The notes under the pieces were generated by a model. It ran no database searches, had not been told where the DNA came from, and was given only the letters and a program-made list of their open reading frames with translations. Positions 34,966 through 43,235 of a DNA stretch of 64,000 bases are shown here, piece by piece. How positions within the stretch are numbered: position 1 is the stretch's first letter; every line of letters starts with the position of its first letter. The stretch lies in NCBI GenBank assembly GCA_034002405.1, contig JAVFAS010000001.1, forward strand, positions 124,001-188,000. Direction: 5' to 3'. Origin of the DNA: SZUA-365 sp034002405. GTDB lineage: Bacteria; Bacteroidota; Ignavibacteria; SZUA-365. The position numbers and the translations under genes are program-made.

Positions 34966-35529
34966 TCATCGAATCAAGTCGCTGATGTACGGCGCGAGGA
35001 TATACCGAATCTGGTCCTTGGCGCGCATGACACGCACCTTGAGCGCGGAAACCGAATCGCCCGTGATTTCGGAGATTTCCTTGTAGGAAAGTCCTTGATA
35101 GAATCGAAGCACGAATGCCTCGCGATACGGTGTATCGAGCAGTTCGAGCGAGGAACTGATCATGTTGAGCAACTCGCTCCGCTCGTACAGCGGCGCATGG
35201 CTGGCGATCTTCTCGTCGTCGAATGGCGACCAGTACACCATATTGCGCCGGGTATTGAGAAACACGTTGCGCGCGCTGGTCAGCAGATACGCGAGGATGT
35301 TGCTCACCGATTCGCCGGGTTTGAGCGTCTGCCGGTAGAACCGCGTGAAGGTTTCCTGGAACACGTCGGCCGCCTCGTCGGGATTTCCGGTCATGCGCAG
35401 GCAGAAGACATAGACTTTTCGCTCGTACCGCGAAAACAGTTCGCGGAACGCCGCATCCTTCTCCTTGCCGCTCAGCTTGAATGCCGCAAAGAGCTGCTCG
35501 TCACTATGGTTGCTGTAGTCTTCCGCCAT
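34966..35529 (-). CDS. ECF (extracytoplasmic function) sigma factor, module 1
   Basis: 187 residues. Region 2 (RELFSRYERKVYVFCLRMTGN ... ADVFQETFTRFYRQ) and region 4 (DTPYREAFVLRFYQGLSYKEISEITGDSVSALKVRVMRAK) are complete; the two-domain layout without sigma-3 is ECF-type. It directs RNA polymerase to stress or envelope genes. The regulator gene follows after 36 nt. A candidate autoregulated promoter (35606-35634) has the same -35 element as the second ECF gene. A rhomboid gene lies upstream on the same strand. Confidence 0.95.
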   Translation of the reverse strand: MAEDYSNHSDEQLFAAFKLSGKEKDAAFRELFSRYERKVYVFCLRMTGNPDEAADVFQETFTRFYRQTLKPGESVSNILAYLLTSARNVFLNTRRNMVYWSPFDDEKIASHAPLYERSELLNMISSSLELLDTPYREAFVLRFYQGLSYKEISEITGDSVSALKVRVMRAKDQIRYILAPYISDLIR

Positions 35530-35605
35530 GAATCTGACGCACGGCGCCGCTGTTCAGGCCACCGCCGGAGTTCTGTCGTGTTCACTTCCGGCATATACGT
35601 CTACA

Positions 35606-35634
35606 GACACGTCCGCCGGGTGTTGGTTACAGAG
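35606..35634 (-). promoter_or_regulatory. Candidate ECF-type promoter upstream of sigma module 1
   Basis: On the minus strand: CTCTGTAAC (35634-35626), 17 nt, then GTCTGTAGA. AAC at -35 and GTC at -10 are typical of ECF promoters. The same nine bases occur upstream of the second ECF gene. Confidence 0.6.
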
Positions 35635-35663
35635 CGGGTGCGATGCTCGATCGCCGCGGCGCA

Positions 35664-36290
35664 TCATCGGCTCACTCCCAGCGCCGCGAGAAAATGCCCC
35701 AGTACCGGCGGATCAAGCGCGATGGTCAGCAGCAGTCCCGCCGCCGCGCCGTAGAGATGCACGTCATGCGCGACATTGTCCCACCGCTTCCGCGCGCCAT
35801 AGACACTGGCCGCGACGAATAGCACGGCAAACACCGGCCAGGGCATCGGAATCGGCAGGAACAGCAGCATGACCTTCGCCTCGGGAAAGTACAGCATGCC
35901 GGAAAAGAACAGGGCGGAGACGGCCCCGGAGGCGCCGAGTGCCCGGTAGGATGGATCATTCCGCCGTCGCACGGCGGGCACGATGCCCGAAAGCAAAAGG
36001 GAAGCGAGGTAAATCACGAGAAAATTCACCGTCCCGGTCGCGGCCTCGAGATACATGGCGACCGAATACAGCGCGAAGAGATTGAACAGCAGGTGCATCA
36101 GATCCGCATGCAGGAATCCCGACGTCAGCAGTCGCTCGTATTGGTGCGCGCGGAACATCACGAACGGATGGAGGAGAAATCGATCGGAGAACCGTGGCCA
36201 TGCAAAACCGGCAAGACTGCCCGCGACGATCAGCGCGAGCAGGACGACGGACGCGGGTGCGTGTGTCAGAAGTTGGTCGAATGGAAGCAT
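35664..36290 (-). CDS. Rhomboid-family intramembrane serine protease
   Basis: 208 residues with six TM helices. The catalytic dyad is Ser121 in GASGAVSALFF and His178 in DVHLYGAAAG; the supporting HxxxN motif is HLLFN (66-70). Rhomboids cleave single-TM substrates near helix-breaking small residues. The gene lies 134 nt upstream of an ECF sigma and its one-TM regulator, which makes that regulator a natural candidate substrate (inference). Confidence 0.92.
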   Translation of the reverse strand: MLPFDQLLTHAPASVVLLALIVAGSLAGFAWPRFSDRFLLHPFVMFRAHQYERLLTSGFLHADLMHLLFNLFALYSVAMYLEAATGTVNFLVIYLASLLLSGIVPAVRRRNDPSYRALGASGAVSALFFSGMLYFPEAKVMLLFLPIPMPWPVFAVLFVAASVYGARKRWDNVAHDVHLYGAAAGLLLTIALDPPVLGHFLAALGVSR

Positions 36291-36316
36291 GAAAACAGGT
36301 TCTCCTTGTCAGCGAA

Positions 36317-36466
36317 ACGTCGTGAAGTCAACGGGACGTCGNNNNNNNNNNNNNNNNNNNNNNNNNNNNNNNNNNNNNNNNNNNNNNNNNNNNNNNNNNN
36401 NNNNNNNNNNNNNNNNNNNNNNNNNNNNNNNNNNNNNNNNNACGTCGTGAAGTCAACGGGACGTCG
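36317..36466. repeat. 19-bp tandem repeat interrupted by gap
   Basis: The unit ACGTCGTGAAGTCAACGGG is seen once plus the start of a second unit at 36317-36341, and again identically at 36442-36466. The gap between therefore probably stands for a collapsed array. It lies between the divergent rhomboid and DinB genes, and the unit contains the palindrome-like ACGTC/GACGT ends. Confidence 0.85.
36342..36441. other. Assembly gap (100 N)
   Basis: Placeholder of exactly 100 N inside the 19-bp repeat; true copy number and length are unknown. No gene is broken by it. Confidence 0.98.
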
Positions 36467-36571
36467 CGGTTTGCTCGTATATTGCATGCGATGACTCTTC
36501 CTGCCCGTGTGCGTGACCGGTCCGTCGTTCCGCGGGAATTTTCTCTCCACGTCTTGCAGATGAGGACGGCA

Positions 36572-37045
36572 ATGCAGCTGCGTGATCATTTTCTCAGAAC
36601 CTTCGAATTCAACATCCAGGCAAACCTGCGCATCGCCGACGCCCTGCGTGCTGTGGACGACGGGATCGACGAGGCCGTGCGGCTGTACGCGCATATTCTC
36701 AACGCGGAAAAAATCTGGTTCCTCCGACTCGAGGGCTTCGACACCGGCACCGCGACGCCATGGGACGTCCTCACGCTCAACGAATGCGTGAATCTCGCGC
36801 GCATCACCGCCGAGACCGCCCGCGGTTTTCTCGCGCGGCTGGGCGAGGCGGATTTCGATCAGCTCGTGCACTACCGCAACACGCACGGCGACCTGTTCCA
36901 CAACACCATCGCCGACATTCTGTCCCATCTCTCGCATCACGGCGCCTATCACCGGGCCCAGATCAATCGGATACTGCGTGAACGCGGTGCAACGCCCGCC
37001 GCGGTCGATTTCATCACCCTCGCGCGCGAAGGAACGAACCGATGA
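36572..37045 (+). CDS. DinB-family protein
   Basis: 157 residues, a four-helix bundle of the DinB/YfiT superfamily. Metal-binding His residues are in LYAHILNAEKIW and in DILSHLSHHGAYHRAQINRIL, the typical HxxxHxxxQ-type C-terminal motif. Such proteins are often thiol-dependent transferases or of unknown role in stress. ATG 36572 was chosen because GAGGA lies just upstream and it begins the first helix (MQLRDHFLRTFEFN). It is convergent with alkaline phosphatase, 35 nt apart. Confidence 0.88.
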   Translation: MQLRDHFLRTFEFNIQANLRIADALRAVDDGIDEAVRLYAHILNAEKIWFLRLEGFDTGTATPWDVLTLNECVNLARITAETARGFLARLGEADFDQLVHYRNTHGDLFHNTIADILSHLSHHGAYHRAQINRILRERGATPAAVDFITLAREGTNR

Positions 37046-37080
37046 CGATGCGTCAATGAAAAGGCACGGCCCCGCGGTCA

Positions 37081-38172
37081 TCAGCGCAGCAATTCGTGAA
37101 GTAGCCGACCGATCTCGTCATTCCGCTTGAGTCCTCCAAACCGGTGCGCGGCGGGACCAACCGCCAGCAGCGGGACCATGTTCGCCGTATGATCGTCCGA
37201 AATCCAATGCCCGACCATGTCCGAACCATCCGGCGCCGTGCCGGTGAGCGCAAGTCCCGCGGTTTCATGATCGGCCGTCACGACAATGAGCGTCTCGCCA
37301 TCCCCCGCCGCGAAATCCAGCGCGGTGGCGACCGCGCCGTCGAAATCGCGCAGTTCTTCTTTCAACTGGGCGAAATTATTGTCATGGCAGGCCCAGTCGA
37401 TTTGTGATCCCTCGATCATCAGCACGAAACCCGCGTCATGCCGTGCGAGCAGCGACAGCGCCGCGAGCACGAGGTGACGCAAATCGTATGCGCGCTTCCC
37501 CGCCGGGGGGAGCGCGTCCTCATCCAGCAGCCAGAGCAGCTTTTCCGCATCCGGAAATTCCTCCGCCGGTTCCGTCGCGACCGTATATCCGGCGGCTTGC
37601 ATTTCCTCGACGAGATTCCTCCCGTCCTCACGCGCGCCCCCCGCACCCGACGGCAGGAAAAAGCGACGTCCACCTCCGATAATTGCATCGGCACCGGAAC
37701 GGGCGATCCCCGCCGCGATCTCCATCTCCCGACCGCGATCGCCGGCGTGCGTCAGGAAACTGGCCGGTGTCGCATGGGTGACCGCGCTGGTCGACACCGT
37801 GCCGGTGGCCTTGCCGGCGGCACTGGCCGCCTCGAGCAAGGTCCGCAGCGGCGTCCCGTCCTCGCGTTGGGAGATCAGGCGGTTGCGGACCCGCTCGCCG
37901 GTACTCAACGCCGTCCCCCCGGCACCCGATTCGGTGACGAAGTTGTTCCGTGACTGCGTGGCCACCAACCCGCCCACGGGAAACGCATCGAGGGAGATCT
38001 CGCCCAACAGCGCTTTCATCGTCGTCAGCTGCCCCACTCCGAGACCGTCACCGATCAGGACGATGATGTTTTTCGGCGTTCCGCGCTCACCGCCATCCTG
38101 GGCCATCGCTCGGGGACCCGACAGCAACAGGCAGAGCGCGGCAAGGGCGAAAGGAAGAGTTTTCTGTCTCAT
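37081..38172 (-). CDS. Alkaline phosphatase
   Basis: 363 residues, shorter than E. coli PhoA. The signal peptide ends RAMAQ. Metal and active-site motifs: IVLIGDGLGVGQ (Asp42), nucleophile Ser82 in VTESGAGGTALSTG, IDWACHDNN, VVTADHETAGL and a late His in DDHTANMVPLL. It releases phosphate from monoesters in the periplasm. It could supply the Pst system encoded about 15 kb away; no shared operator was seen. Confidence 0.93.
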   Translation of the reverse strand: MRQKTLPFALAALCLLLSGPRAMAQDGGERGTPKNIIVLIGDGLGVGQLTTMKALLGEISLDAFPVGGLVATQSRNNFVTESGAGGTALSTGERVRNRLISQREDGTPLRTLLEAASAAGKATGTVSTSAVTHATPASFLTHAGDRGREMEIAAGIARSGADAIIGGGRRFFLPSGAGGAREDGRNLVEEMQAAGYTVATEPAEEFPDAEKLLWLLDEDALPPAGKRAYDLRHLVLAALSLLARHDAGFVLMIEGSQIDWACHDNNFAQLKEELRDFDGAVATALDFAAGDGETLIVVTADHETAGLALTGTAPDGSDMVGHWISDDHTANMVPLLAVGPAAHRFGGLKRNDEIGRLLHELLR

Positions 38173-38208
38173 ATGATTCTGTGTTGGAATTCGGGCATTC
38201 GCGTCTTC

Positions 38209-38907
38209 TCACTCCGCGCGGACGATCGCGCAGCCGAGGGACGTTTTCTCTCGCTCCCACAGTTCCTGTCCCGCCAGCAGCGTATCGAGCGCGAGGCGGA
38301 GCGATTCCTCCGTCACGGCGATGCCGCTCTTGTCATCATCGATACGTCCCTGATATCGCAGCCGCCATGTGTGATCGAACACGAACACCTCGGGGGTGAC
38401 CGTCGCCTGCATGGCATCGGCCGCGACACCGGTATCGTCACGATAGACCGGCAGGGGATATTTCGTTCGCTGGATATAGCGCGTCATGCCGTCGAGCGTC
38501 TCGTCGGCACTGGCGTGCATACCCACGAAGGCAACGCCGCGTGCGACGTATCGATCCTGCAATGCACGAAGGCGGTCGACATAGCCGTCGGAGCAGGGAC
38601 ATTTGTAGGAACAAAACACCGCGACGGTGAACCGTTCACCGGCGAGTTCCGAAAGCATGACGGGCGCGCGTTCCATGCTCACCAGCGCGACGTCGGTCAT
38701 GGCGCCGGCAAACAACGCGGAGCGTGCGGAGGCGGCGTCATCGGCGCAGACCAACGGCGATGGCGGCTCGCGGCGCAGTTCGTCGACATACAGAACCGCG
38801 ACGATCGCCAAGACCACCAGCGCCGTGGCAAAGAGCGCGATGCGCGGCCATGCACGGCGGGAAAAGGAGTCATCGCTCCGTTGTCCTTGTCTCACTTCCG
38901 CTGCCAT
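38209..38907 (-). CDS. Membrane-anchored thioredoxin-like (redoxin) protein
   Basis: 232 residues. One TM helix (ALFATALVVLAIVAVLYV) anchors a periplasmic thioredoxin-fold domain. The active-site region reads FCSYKCPCSDGYVDRL, with a CxxxC/CPC arrangement, then FVGMHASADET, YPLPVYRDDTGVAADAM and a cis-Pro-type VTPEVFVFD. It resembles AhpC/TSA-like redoxins. ATG 38907 overlaps the DUF192 gene by 16 nt, indicating co-translation. Redox partner unknown. Confidence 0.82.
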   Translation of the reverse strand: MAAEVRQGQRSDDSFSRRAWPRIALFATALVVLAIVAVLYVDELRREPPSPLVCADDAASARSALFAGAMTDVALVSMERAPVMLSELAGERFTVAVFCSYKCPCSDGYVDRLRALQDRYVARGVAFVGMHASADETLDGMTRYIQRTKYPLPVYRDDTGVAADAMQATVTPEVFVFDHTWRLRYQGRIDDDKSGIAVTEESLRLALDTLLAGQELWEREKTSLGCAIVRAE

Positions 38908-39488
38908 TCGATCCGGTCCCCTTCTGCCAGTCCATGACGGTCGGCGAAGCCGGCATTGACTTCGACCACATAGGTCGCCGGCGCGGTCGAGGGAACCGAC
39001 TCCTCCGAAAACGGGACGGCATCGCGTTGGATCGTGACGATCTCGCGCGCGGCGTTGACGAACATGATGTCGAGCGGGAGCGGTGTGTTCGCCATCCAAA
39101 ACGAGCGGAATTCCTCGTTCGGAAAGATGAACAGCATGCCCTGGTCCTCGGCCATCTGTGTCCTGCCCATCAGACCCTGCGTGCGTGCGAGATCATTGTC
39201 CGCGATTTCCACGCGGAGCGTGGCGCGAACCTCGCCGGTGGGTGCCAGCACACGGAGCGTTGCATCATCACGGAATACGATGTCCGTGCCATGCGCGGCG
39301 TCGTGCCCATCCTCCTCCTGGCCGGCGCGTTCAGCGAGCGCACGGGTCGCATCCGAATCCCGGTCGTCGATGAGCACGCGGGCGATGAAGAAAAAGGCGA
39401 CGGCGAGAACCAGCACGCTGCCGGCGATGATGATCAACGGCGTCGGCCGTCGGGACGGAGAATCGGTTTTCCTGGATGTTCTGGGCAT
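38892..39488 (-). CDS. DUF192 family protein, membrane-anchored
   Basis: 198 residues. TM helix near residues 18-38 (LIIIAGSVLVLAVAFFFIARV). The DUF192 core is ARTQGLMGRTQMAEDQGMLFIF, SFWMANTPLPLDIMFVN and the end VVEVNAGFADRHGLAEGDRI. The family is small, beta-rich and of unknown function. ATG 39488 was chosen to place the TM near the N-terminus. It is first of two genes with the redoxin and divergent from an ECF sigma gene 202 nt away. Confidence 0.88.
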   Translation of the reverse strand: MPRTSRKTDSPSRRPTPLIIIAGSVLVLAVAFFFIARVLIDDRDSDATRALAERAGQEEDGHDAAHGTDIVFRDDATLRVLAPTGEVRATLRVEIADNDLARTQGLMGRTQMAEDQGMLFIFPNEEFRSFWMANTPLPLDIMFVNAAREIVTIQRDAVPFSEESVPSTAPATYVVEVNAGFADRHGLAEGDRIEWQRK

Positions 39489-39580
39489 GGCTGTATGTTG
39501 CTGAATTTCTCGTGATCTTTGAAACATATCGAATTTCCGTATTTTTCACGAGTCAAAGTCACGGCCCCGTGTCCTTCGGC

Positions 39581-39610
39581 CTCTGTAACTTCCGCAGGGC
39601 CCGCATTGTC
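39581..39610 (+). promoter_or_regulatory. Candidate ECF-type promoter upstream of sigma module 2
   Basis: CTCTGTAAC (39581-39589), 18 nt, GTC (39608-39610). The same nine-base element precedes the other ECF gene. The predicted start is about 70 nt before the sigma ATG, consistent with autoregulation. Confidence 0.6.
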
Positions 39611-39690
39611 ATCCTCTGGTGGCTGAATCGAGACACCCCACGGCCGCACACGAACACGACGAACGATGAAGCTGGCGAGACCACGCATCC

Positions 39691-40209
39691 ATGACAGAAC
39701 GCGAACGTCGAGAGCGTTTCGATGATCTCTACGCGTCCTACGACCGGCGCGTCCTGGCCTATTGCCTTTATGTCACCAGCGACCGCGATCTCGCCCATGA
39801 TGTGTTTCAGGAGGTGTTCGTGAAAGCCTATCAGGCGCTGCATACCTTGCGCGACAGCGGCAAGGAGGCCAACTGGCTGTTTCGCATCGCGCGAAACGAA
39901 TGCCTGAACGCACTCAAGTCACGGCAGCGCACCGAGCGACGGACCGTGGCGCTGGACTTCGTCCCCGAACCGGCCGGGCCGGGCGACGGCGTGACCAACC
40001 GCGATGCGCACGAGTATCTGCGCCGCGCCATCGACCAGCTGCCGCCGGATTATCGCGAAGCGCTGGTGCTCGCTGAATTCGAAGGATTCTCCCTGAAGGA
40101 GATCGCCGAGATCACGGGTGCCTCGCTCTCGAACGTCAAGGTCCGGATCCACCGTGCCAAACAGAAACTGCATACGATGCTCGAACCAATATTGAACGAC
40201 TATGAATGA
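39691..40209 (+). CDS. ECF sigma factor, module 2
   Basis: 172 residues. Region 2 (FDDLYASYDRRVLAYCLYVTSD ... AHDVFQEVFVKAYQAL) and region 4 (LPPDYREALVLAEFEGFSLKEIAEITGASLSNVKVRIHRAKQ) are complete. The stop overlaps the next gene by 8 nt, a close coupling typical of sigma/anti-sigma pairs. The promoter element is shared with module 1. Confidence 0.95.
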   Translation: MTERERRERFDDLYASYDRRVLAYCLYVTSDRDLAHDVFQEVFVKAYQALHTLRDSGKEANWLFRIARNECLNALKSRQRTERRTVALDFVPEPAGPGDGVTNRDAHEYLRRAIDQLPPDYREALVLAEFEGFSLKEIAEITGASLSNVKVRIHRAKQKLHTMLEPILNDYE

Positions 40210-41005
40210 GCGCATTCAGGAACTGATCTCCGCCTACCTGCATCGTGGCAGTACGCCCGAACAGGAACAGGAATTGTTCGACGCGTGCAGCCGCAATCCC
40301 GAGACCGCGGAACTGTTGCGACAGCATCTCATCCTCTCGTTGAAACTCCATACGCTGCGGGATGCGGTGGAAGTCCCGACGGACCTTCATCACAGCCTGC
40401 TCGGCCGGATCAACGCGTTGGAGGCGGAGACCGCGACGCACGCGGCCCGCGCACCGCGGACCCGGGCCACCGACACCCGCGCGGTGCCTGTCGCGACGCC
40501 GGGGCGCTTCGGCTGGGTGCATCTGTTCGGGACCGGTCTGGCGGGCGCGGCGGCCGTGCTGCTTCTGTCGTTCTGGATCGACGGCGCCGATCCCGACCTG
40601 ACGCGGCGCGACGTTCCGGTGTCGCCCGACACGGTCACCCTCGTCCGCACCGACACGCTGACCCGCATCCAGGAAGTCGAGCGTCCGGTCTATCTCGTGC
40701 GGGAGCGTGCTCCCGCCCTCCCCGCGGATCGGATCCCGGGCACCGGGGGGCAGGAAGGACCCACGGCCGGATTCGCAGGGCAACCGACGGATGATGCGGC
40801 CGGGTCCGAGGGTATCGCGGCAAACGTTTCGAATAATAATACTCTATTATCCGATTCGATGCCCGAGGAATCCGGCCCCGTGATCGCGGACATCTCCGCG
40901 GGTTCCTCCCCCGTCACGAAGACACGCAATTTCCTCGCGCAGTACACCAGCATGCTCGTCTCGGTGGAGAGCGTGTCCCTTTCGACGAAGGACCGTCTGT
41001 ACTGA
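40202..41005 (+). CDS. Putative anti-sigma-like one-TM regulator
   Basis: 267 residues. A cytoplasmic helical domain contains LRQHLILSLKLHTLRDAVEVP (LKLHT at 47-51), one TM lies at ~107-126, and a periplasmic part is low-complexity and short, ending QYTSMLVSVESVSLSTKDRLY. No zinc-finger anti-sigma motif is present. The LKLHT domain and TM position match the fused protein at 33493-34929. The 8-nt overlap with the sigma gene supports an anti-sigma role (inference). Confidence 0.72.
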   Translation: MNERIQELISAYLHRGSTPEQEQELFDACSRNPETAELLRQHLILSLKLHTLRDAVEVPTDLHHSLLGRINALEAETATHAARAPRTRATDTRAVPVATPGRFGWVHLFGTGLAGAAAVLLLSFWIDGADPDLTRRDVPVSPDTVTLVRTDTLTRIQEVERPVYLVRERAPALPADRIPGTGGQEGPTAGFAGQPTDDAAGSEGIAANVSNNNTLLSDSMPEESGPVIADISAGSSPVTKTRNFLAQYTSMLVSVESVSLSTKDRLY

Positions 41006-41008
41006 CCG

Positions 41009-42475
41009 ATGTCATGCCGCGGAATCATAGCGTCTGTTGTCGCCGGTCTCGTCACGGTGCTGTCCGCCGTGGCGACGGGGCAGGACATTTCGTCCTACAC
41101 GCTGCAAAACGACAGCGACGTGTTCCACCGTGAATTGTCGGCCGCCGTCGCGCGCGGTGCGATGCCCTCCGCGCTGCCGAAACTCGACTGCGCGGTGGAA
41201 TACATCCGGCGGCAGAACGGCGAGGATGTGGTCTACCGCCGCGGTCCCATCGATTTGCATCAGGAATCACTCACCGCATCGTCGGCGTCGGCATCTCGTC
41301 GCGGCACGCAGCCGGCGTCCGCCGAAACCACCGAGCAGGTGTTTCGCGGGGGCCTGCTGGTCGACCTCCCCCGCGCGGGCGAGACCGACCAGGATCTCGC
41401 ACTCGCACCCCGCGGTTACCGCTACATGCTTCGCGTGGCACTCGTCCCCATGCGCTATGAACGCGCGACGTTGCACGCGCAGGTCTTCCTCGAACGTGCG
41501 GTCGTCACCGAGGATAACGGGAAGCTCGTCGTGCACGGCAGCGAAGTCTTCTCCCGCACGGTGGAACTCGTGGGGAATCTTCCACTGAAATTCGATCTGC
41601 CGGAATGGGAGGCCTCCCTTCCGGACGGCGCGCGCGCGGTCCCGACGTCACTGCACGAGGCCGTGCTGATCACACTGGAGACGCCCCGGCACTTCGGACT
41701 GCCCGAGAGTTTTCCCGAACCGTTCGCCGAGCGGACCCTGTTGACCTACGCCGTGCCGCGCGCGAGTCATGTGCGATTGTCCATCCAGGTCCACGGCGAG
41801 GAGCGCGTGATCGATGCGGGACCACGCGAGGCGGGGACCTACGAAGTTGTCTGGAACGCCGCGGATCTTCCGGACCGCGAGTACGACGCAACCTTCACCG
41901 CTTCCGATGCGCAGGGCACCGTGCTGTACACGGAAGGCCGGACATTGCGTAAATCACGGACCGCCGAAAACTGGACGGGCGCGCGTGGCACCATCATGCG
42001 ATCGGAGCGCGGTGCCTTCGTCGCGGGCATCGAGAGCGGTGTCGCCTATCAGCTCCCGGCCGACGACGCGCGTGCACTGCGGAACATGTTCACCCATGTG
42101 GTCCTCCGTCTCGGCTACCGCTTTTCCGCCCGCTGGGAAGTCGGGGTGACGGTCGGACAAGACGCGTTCCACGAACGCCCGGGTCCCGACGTCGATATTG
42201 AGCGCATTTCCGAGTACGGCGGCGTGGTGGGTTACACATACGGGTACGCGGCCGCCTATCTGCGATGGACCCTACCCTCTTCCGTTCTTCAACCCTACAT
42301 CGAAGTGGGGGCGGGGGCAAGCAGTGCCGCGGCCCTGGCACAGCTTGGTTTCGGAATAAAAGCGGAGATACTCCGGAATCTTGTGTTCCATCTCGGCCCC
42401 TCGGCCATGGTACACATGAGAAGCGAACCCAGCACCAAGCTGGGCCTCCAGTATGGCATGAGCGTACGATTCTGA
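41009..42475 (+). CDS. Exported protein with FlgD-like Ig domain and C-terminal barrel-like domain
   Basis: 488 residues with signal peptide (VTVLSAVATGQ). The middle has a FlgD/Ig-like fold (GPREAGTYEVVWNAADLPDREYDATF). The C-terminal ~170 residues are amphipathic strands (MFTHVVLRLGYRFSARWEVGV, YIEVGAGASSAAALAQLGFG) ending LGLQYGMSVRF, like an outer-membrane barrel. It lies 3 nt after the one-TM regulator. In module 1 a similar barrel-like end is fused to the regulator, so the two proteins probably act together. Confidence 0.75.
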   Translation: MSCRGIIASVVAGLVTVLSAVATGQDISSYTLQNDSDVFHRELSAAVARGAMPSALPKLDCAVEYIRRQNGEDVVYRRGPIDLHQESLTASSASASRRGTQPASAETTEQVFRGGLLVDLPRAGETDQDLALAPRGYRYMLRVALVPMRYERATLHAQVFLERAVVTEDNGKLVVHGSEVFSRTVELVGNLPLKFDLPEWEASLPDGARAVPTSLHEAVLITLETPRHFGLPESFPEPFAERTLLTYAVPRASHVRLSIQVHGEERVIDAGPREAGTYEVVWNAADLPDREYDATFTASDAQGTVLYTEGRTLRKSRTAENWTGARGTIMRSERGAFVAGIESGVAYQLPADDARALRNMFTHVVLRLGYRFSARWEVGVTVGQDAFHERPGPDVDIERISEYGGVVGYTYGYAAAYLRWTLPSSVLQPYIEVGAGASSAAALAQLGFGIKAEILRNLVFHLGPSAMVHMRSEPSTKLGLQYGMSVRF

Positions 42476-43149
42476 TGCGCGGGGAGCATACCATACGGCG
42501 CGTTCCGTCGCGGATCCTGTTGGTGCTGCTCGTGCTGCTGGTCACGCGCTGCGATTTTCCCGCCGATCCGCCCCTCCGTCAGGCGACGGTCGAACCGCCC
42601 GCGGTCGAACCGAGTGATTCGCTCGGGGTGCTGCTCCCGCTGCATCAAGGCATGGAGTGGATCTATGCCGTCGAAGTGCCACCACGCCCGCTCTCCCTCC
42701 CGCGTCTCGTGTCACCGCGCCGCTTGGCGTATGAGGGCGTCGCGTACTTTTTCGTCCCGTATGTCGCCTCGCAAGGGGGAGCCGGGGGAGCCGATGCCGC
42801 TTTCCCCGTGCTGTTGCGCAACGACACGCTGGGACTGAGTTTCTACCAGCCCATGCGCATGGAGGACACGGCGGGAATCTCCGTCCGCCCAAAATTCATG
42901 TTCACGCTGCCCTACCCCGCGCACCTCGGCCGCGGCTACACCGGAACGAATCCGGAGTTCATGGTCCGATTGACGCATCGCGACACGCTGATCGCGATGA
43001 TCAACCACCCGATCTCGCTTCCCTGCCACCGCTATGAAGTCTGGAAGGGCCCGCGACGCAACGCCGTGCTGTATGTCGTCCCGGGGCTCTGCATCCTTCG
43101 CGTCGAGGACGACGGACGCATCTTCCACACCCTCGGCTGGCGCAGCTGA
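42475..43149 (+). CDS. Small exported protein at end of ECF module 2
   Basis: 224 residues, not recognised. A hydrophobic N-terminus (ILLVLLVLLVTRC) is followed by an extended Pro-rich stretch. The Cys could be lipidated, but Arg at -1 is unusual for a lipobox. The rest is beta-rich (VEVPPRPLSLPR, YFFVPYVASQGG, LIAMINHPISLPCHRYEVW). Its ATG overlaps the upstream stop by one base (TGATG), so it belongs to the same transcript. Confidence 0.72.
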   Translation: MRGEHTIRRVPSRILLVLLVLLVTRCDFPADPPLRQATVEPPAVEPSDSLGVLLPLHQGMEWIYAVEVPPRPLSLPRLVSPRRLAYEGVAYFFVPYVASQGGAGGADAAFPVLLRNDTLGLSFYQPMRMEDTAGISVRPKFMFTLPYPAHLGRGYTGTNPEFMVRLTHRDTLIAMINHPISLPCHRYEVWKGPRRNAVLYVVPGLCILRVEDDGRIFHTLGWRS

Positions 43150-43235
43150 CCGGCTCCCCCGCGGGACGATCGCGTCCAGCTTGTGGACCGTTCCGCACAA
43201 TTTCCCCGGCACGGCAATTCTCACCATATTTGCAT

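Noticed and set aside
36317..36466. CRISPR array at the gap
   Set aside because: The two visible repeats are identical 25-base pieces of a 19-bp tandem unit with no spacers, and no cas gene is nearby.
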